Assembly (NCBI GenBank): GCA_003214115.1
Contig: QCMA01000004.1
Span: forward strand, 1 to 60,235
Reading direction: 5' to 3'
DNA: 60,235 nt
Source: Prochlorococcus sp. AG-418-I21
Lineage (GTDB): Bacteria; Cyanobacteriota; Cyanobacteriia; PCC-6307; Cyanobiaceae
Both the position numbers and the translations under genes were made by a program. Position 1 is the first letter of the stretch, and each line of letters opens with the position of its first letter. Below are positions 58,753-60,235 of the stretch, in pieces. The notes below the pieces were generated by a model. The model had not been told where the DNA came from. It ran no database searches and was given only the letters and a program-made list of their open reading frames with translations.

Positions 58753-58964
58753 TTTGAAAGACCTCCTAGAACTCAACAATATAAAATTAGGAAAATATTT
58801 CTTTAAAGACAATCCGTTTTTATACGCATTGCTTTTTAATTAAAAATGTCCGAGAGTAGTAATCAGTCGCGCTAATTTTTTTGTGATATTTTTAGTAAGT
58901 TTTGCTTATTTCCTTTGATATTTAATTCGTCTATCTTAATTTTAAATAATTGAGGAAATCTTTT

Positions 58965-59120
58965 ATGAATCATTCGAAAGAAGTTAGTAAAACTGATAAA
59001 TCTAATCCCATAGACGAATATTTTCAATGTCTTTCATATTGCGATATTCACCCAAAAGGGATAGATAATGACTGTGAGGTTATATGTATGGAAAGACATT
59101 TAAAAGCTAACTATTGGTAA
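58965..59120 (+). CDS. 51-residue protein with a twin CX3C motif
   Basis: ATG 58965-58967 is preceded by GAGGAAA, 7 bases upstream, a good ribosome-binding site. The soluble 51-residue protein has a polar start, then QCLSYCDIHPKG and NDCEVICMERHLK: two CX3C pairs separated by ten residues. No signal peptide or membrane segment. The same spacing type (CX3C-Xn-CX3C) is used by helical-hairpin disulfide proteins and by metal-binding proteins. Too short for a 60-codon gene-finding cutoff. No family known to me. Confidence 0.75.
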   Translation: MNHSKEVSKTDKSNPIDEYFQCLSYCDIHPKGIDNDCEVICMERHLKANYW

Positions 59121-59138
59121 TTAATAAATTTTTACTTT

Positions 59139-60212
59139 TTACTTAAATCCCTTTGAAAAAAGGTTAGTACGAACTTTAAATTTCCATACATTTACAACAC
59201 CTTTTGCATTGACTGCTGCAAGTGCACAATCATCAGGTCTCCAAGATATTGCCCCTACTAAATCTCCTGCGAATGCAGCCCCAACGGGATCACCATTACC
59301 GTCATTTTTGAGAAAACTTGCGACAACAGAACCATCCCTAGATCCTGAGGCTACAAGCATACCTTTATTTGAAAAGGCTAGGCTCGAAATGGGTTCTGTA
59401 TGGTGACATAGCTCTCCTGGCATAGTCCCTTCTGGACCATTTCCTATAAAGCTCCAAACTGTAATTCTTTCACTGCCACTAGTTGCTAATAATTTTCCGC
59501 TGTCATCAAAAGAAAGATGACTTGGTTTACCAGGGTATCCAGTCATTTCAGCATCCATTCCTGTTGATCTTCTCCAAAAATGAACTGAATTGTCTTGACT
59601 CCCACAGGCGACTATATCTCCATCAGGGCTTAATTCCATAGATACCAATGATCCTTGCCATTCGAGTTTTTGATTCGTTTTATTATTAACTATGTCAAAG
59701 AATGTCACTCTTCCATAGCAAGCAGTTGCTAGCTCATTTTTATTTGACCAAGTTATTGCACTTACTGTGCTTGGATGATCTTCTGAGATCCATTTCTCTT
59801 CACCAATTTCATTAAAAACATATACTTTTTTTGAGGAAGCTATCGCTAGAAATAAACCGTCATTAGACCACTTGAGGTGTTCTACCCAACCTTTGCCAAG
59901 ATCAAGTGTTTTAATAACTTTACCTTCATGGCAATTACAAATTTGAACATTTCCATCCTGACCTGATGTTGCAAAAATTTCACCCTCTGGATGAATTGCC
60001 ATTGCTAGTAGACCACCAGAGTGAGTATTTTCTTTTTTCCAAATAATTTTTCCAGTATCTCCTTCGAACGAAAAAAGACCTCCTGCTACGTCGCCAACAA
60101 TAAATTGTTTTCCTTTAAGAGCCCAGCCACATGCTATGGCGTAATCGTTAACTTCAGCAGTCCATCCTTCATGGAACATGCCTCTTGGGCTGAATGGTTC
60201 TATATCAGGCAT
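59139..60212 (-). CDS. WD40 repeat protein
   Basis: 357 residues making a probable seven-blade propeller: repeats such as AIHPEGEIFATSGQDGNVQIC, LKWSNDGLFLAIASSKKVYVF, ELSPDGDIVACGSQDNSVHFW and AFSNKGMLVASGSRDGSVVA. No other domain, signal or membrane segment. In general a scaffold for protein contacts. The ATG is 23 bases from the window edge. It is convergent with the twin CX3C gene, 18 bases apart. Confidence 0.9.
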   Translation of the reverse strand: MPDIEPFSPRGMFHEGWTAEVNDYAIACGWALKGKQFIVGDVAGGLFSFEGDTGKIIWKKENTHSGGLLAMAIHPEGEIFATSGQDGNVQICNCHEGKVIKTLDLGKGWVEHLKWSNDGLFLAIASSKKVYVFNEIGEEKWISEDHPSTVSAITWSNKNELATACYGRVTFFDIVNNKTNQKLEWQGSLVSMELSPDGDIVACGSQDNSVHFWRRSTGMDAEMTGYPGKPSHLSFDDSGKLLATSGSERITVWSFIGNGPEGTMPGELCHHTEPISSLAFSNKGMLVASGSRDGSVVASFLKNDGNGDPVGAAFAGDLVGAISWRPDDCALAAVNAKGVVNVWKFKVRTNLFSKGFK

Positions 60213-60235
60213 TTATCAAAGCCTTCTTGCATCTC
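60213..60235. other. Window edge ahead of the WD40 gene
   Basis: Only 23 bases remain. All three minus-strand frames stay open from the edge until a stop within or just before the WD40 start region, so the end of an upstream co-directional gene may be here, but its frame cannot be chosen. Confidence 0.25.

Larger units (their letters stand above)
58406..58964. other. Long intergenic region with no normal-length gene
   Basis: 559 bases between the zinc-ribbon gene start and the small plus-strand gene. It holds, from left to right, the terminator, the two minus-strand micro-ORFs with internal hairpins, a probable minus-strand promoter near 58780, and about 160 bases upstream of the plus-strand start that should carry its promoter. 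No tRNA, tmRNA, RNase P RNA or SRP RNA hallmark is seen. Confidence 0.6.

Noticed and set aside
58406-58964. tmRNA, RNase P RNA or 6S RNA in the gene-free region
   Set aside because: No tRNA-like T-loop, tag peptide frame, P-RNA core or long 6S-type hairpin is present on either strand.

Overview
The window looks like chromosome from a high-light-adapted Prochlorococcus (marine picocyanobacterium). The evidence is the very AT-rich sequence, dense short-gap gene packing, photosynthesis genes (petH, petG, cytM, chlI, a lycopene cyclase), a SasA kinase with a KaiB-like domain, and a Yfr1 small RNA between an IMPDH-family gene and trxA. The assignment is by recognition; no database was searched. 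I see no insertion sequence, prophage, integrase, CRISPR array or rRNA gene.

Layout. 0-4 kb: a leftward run lysA, cdaA (diadenylate cyclase), uppS and bioB, which joins wall-precursor supply to c-di-AMP synthesis. 4-9 kb: rimI, clpC, a glycerol-dehydrogenase-like gene and an alpha/beta hydrolase, rightward. 9-16 kb: cdsA and a PLP decarboxylase leftward, a UbiB-type kinase, a short RodZ-like protein, and malQ leftward. 16-19 kb: prs, two poorly known leftward genes, sasA and tRNA-Glu. 19-25 kb: a START-like protein leftward, then petH, zwf, opcA and a cobyrinate diamide synthase. 25-29 kb: folD, crtE and a DUF212 gene leftward, then a membrane HD phosphohydrolase related to PgpH. 29-37 kb: leuA, a GH57 glucan enzyme, a lycopene cyclase and gyrA. 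37-44 kb: a CBS-less guaB-family gene, Yfr1, trxA, hisH, rsmD, petG (39 codons, antisense to the end of rsmD), cytM, an RNA methyltransferase, chlI, a frameshifted ruvC, a 5-formyl-THF cyclo-ligase and sufE. 44-52 kb: hom, a partial oligopeptide-type ABC transporter, a secreted DUF1400 hydrolase, an MFS transporter, a DUF2834 protein and a PfkB kinase. 52-58 kb: small membrane proteins, a lumenal pentapeptide protein, a cupin-like protein and the three-gene transglutaminase / alpha-E / circularly permuted ATP-grasp operon. 58-60 kb: several very small proteins, a structured minus-strand unit with its own terminator, and a WD40 protein.

How the genes fit together. zwf-opcA and petH both serve NADPH supply (oxidative pentose phosphate pathway in the dark, linear electron flow in the light), and malQ plus the GH57 enzyme handle glycogen. 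cdaA and the HD protein are candidate synthesis and degradation enzymes for c-di-AMP. petG, cytM, chlI, crtE and the lycopene cyclase serve the photosynthetic membrane.

Points most worth a second look: the minus-strand unit at 58.46-58.78 kb, a twin CX3C microprotein at 58.97 kb, the ruvC frameshift inside an 18-nt direct repeat, the membrane-anchored FNR, the shortened PgpH-like protein alongside cdaA, and the ATP-grasp operon.
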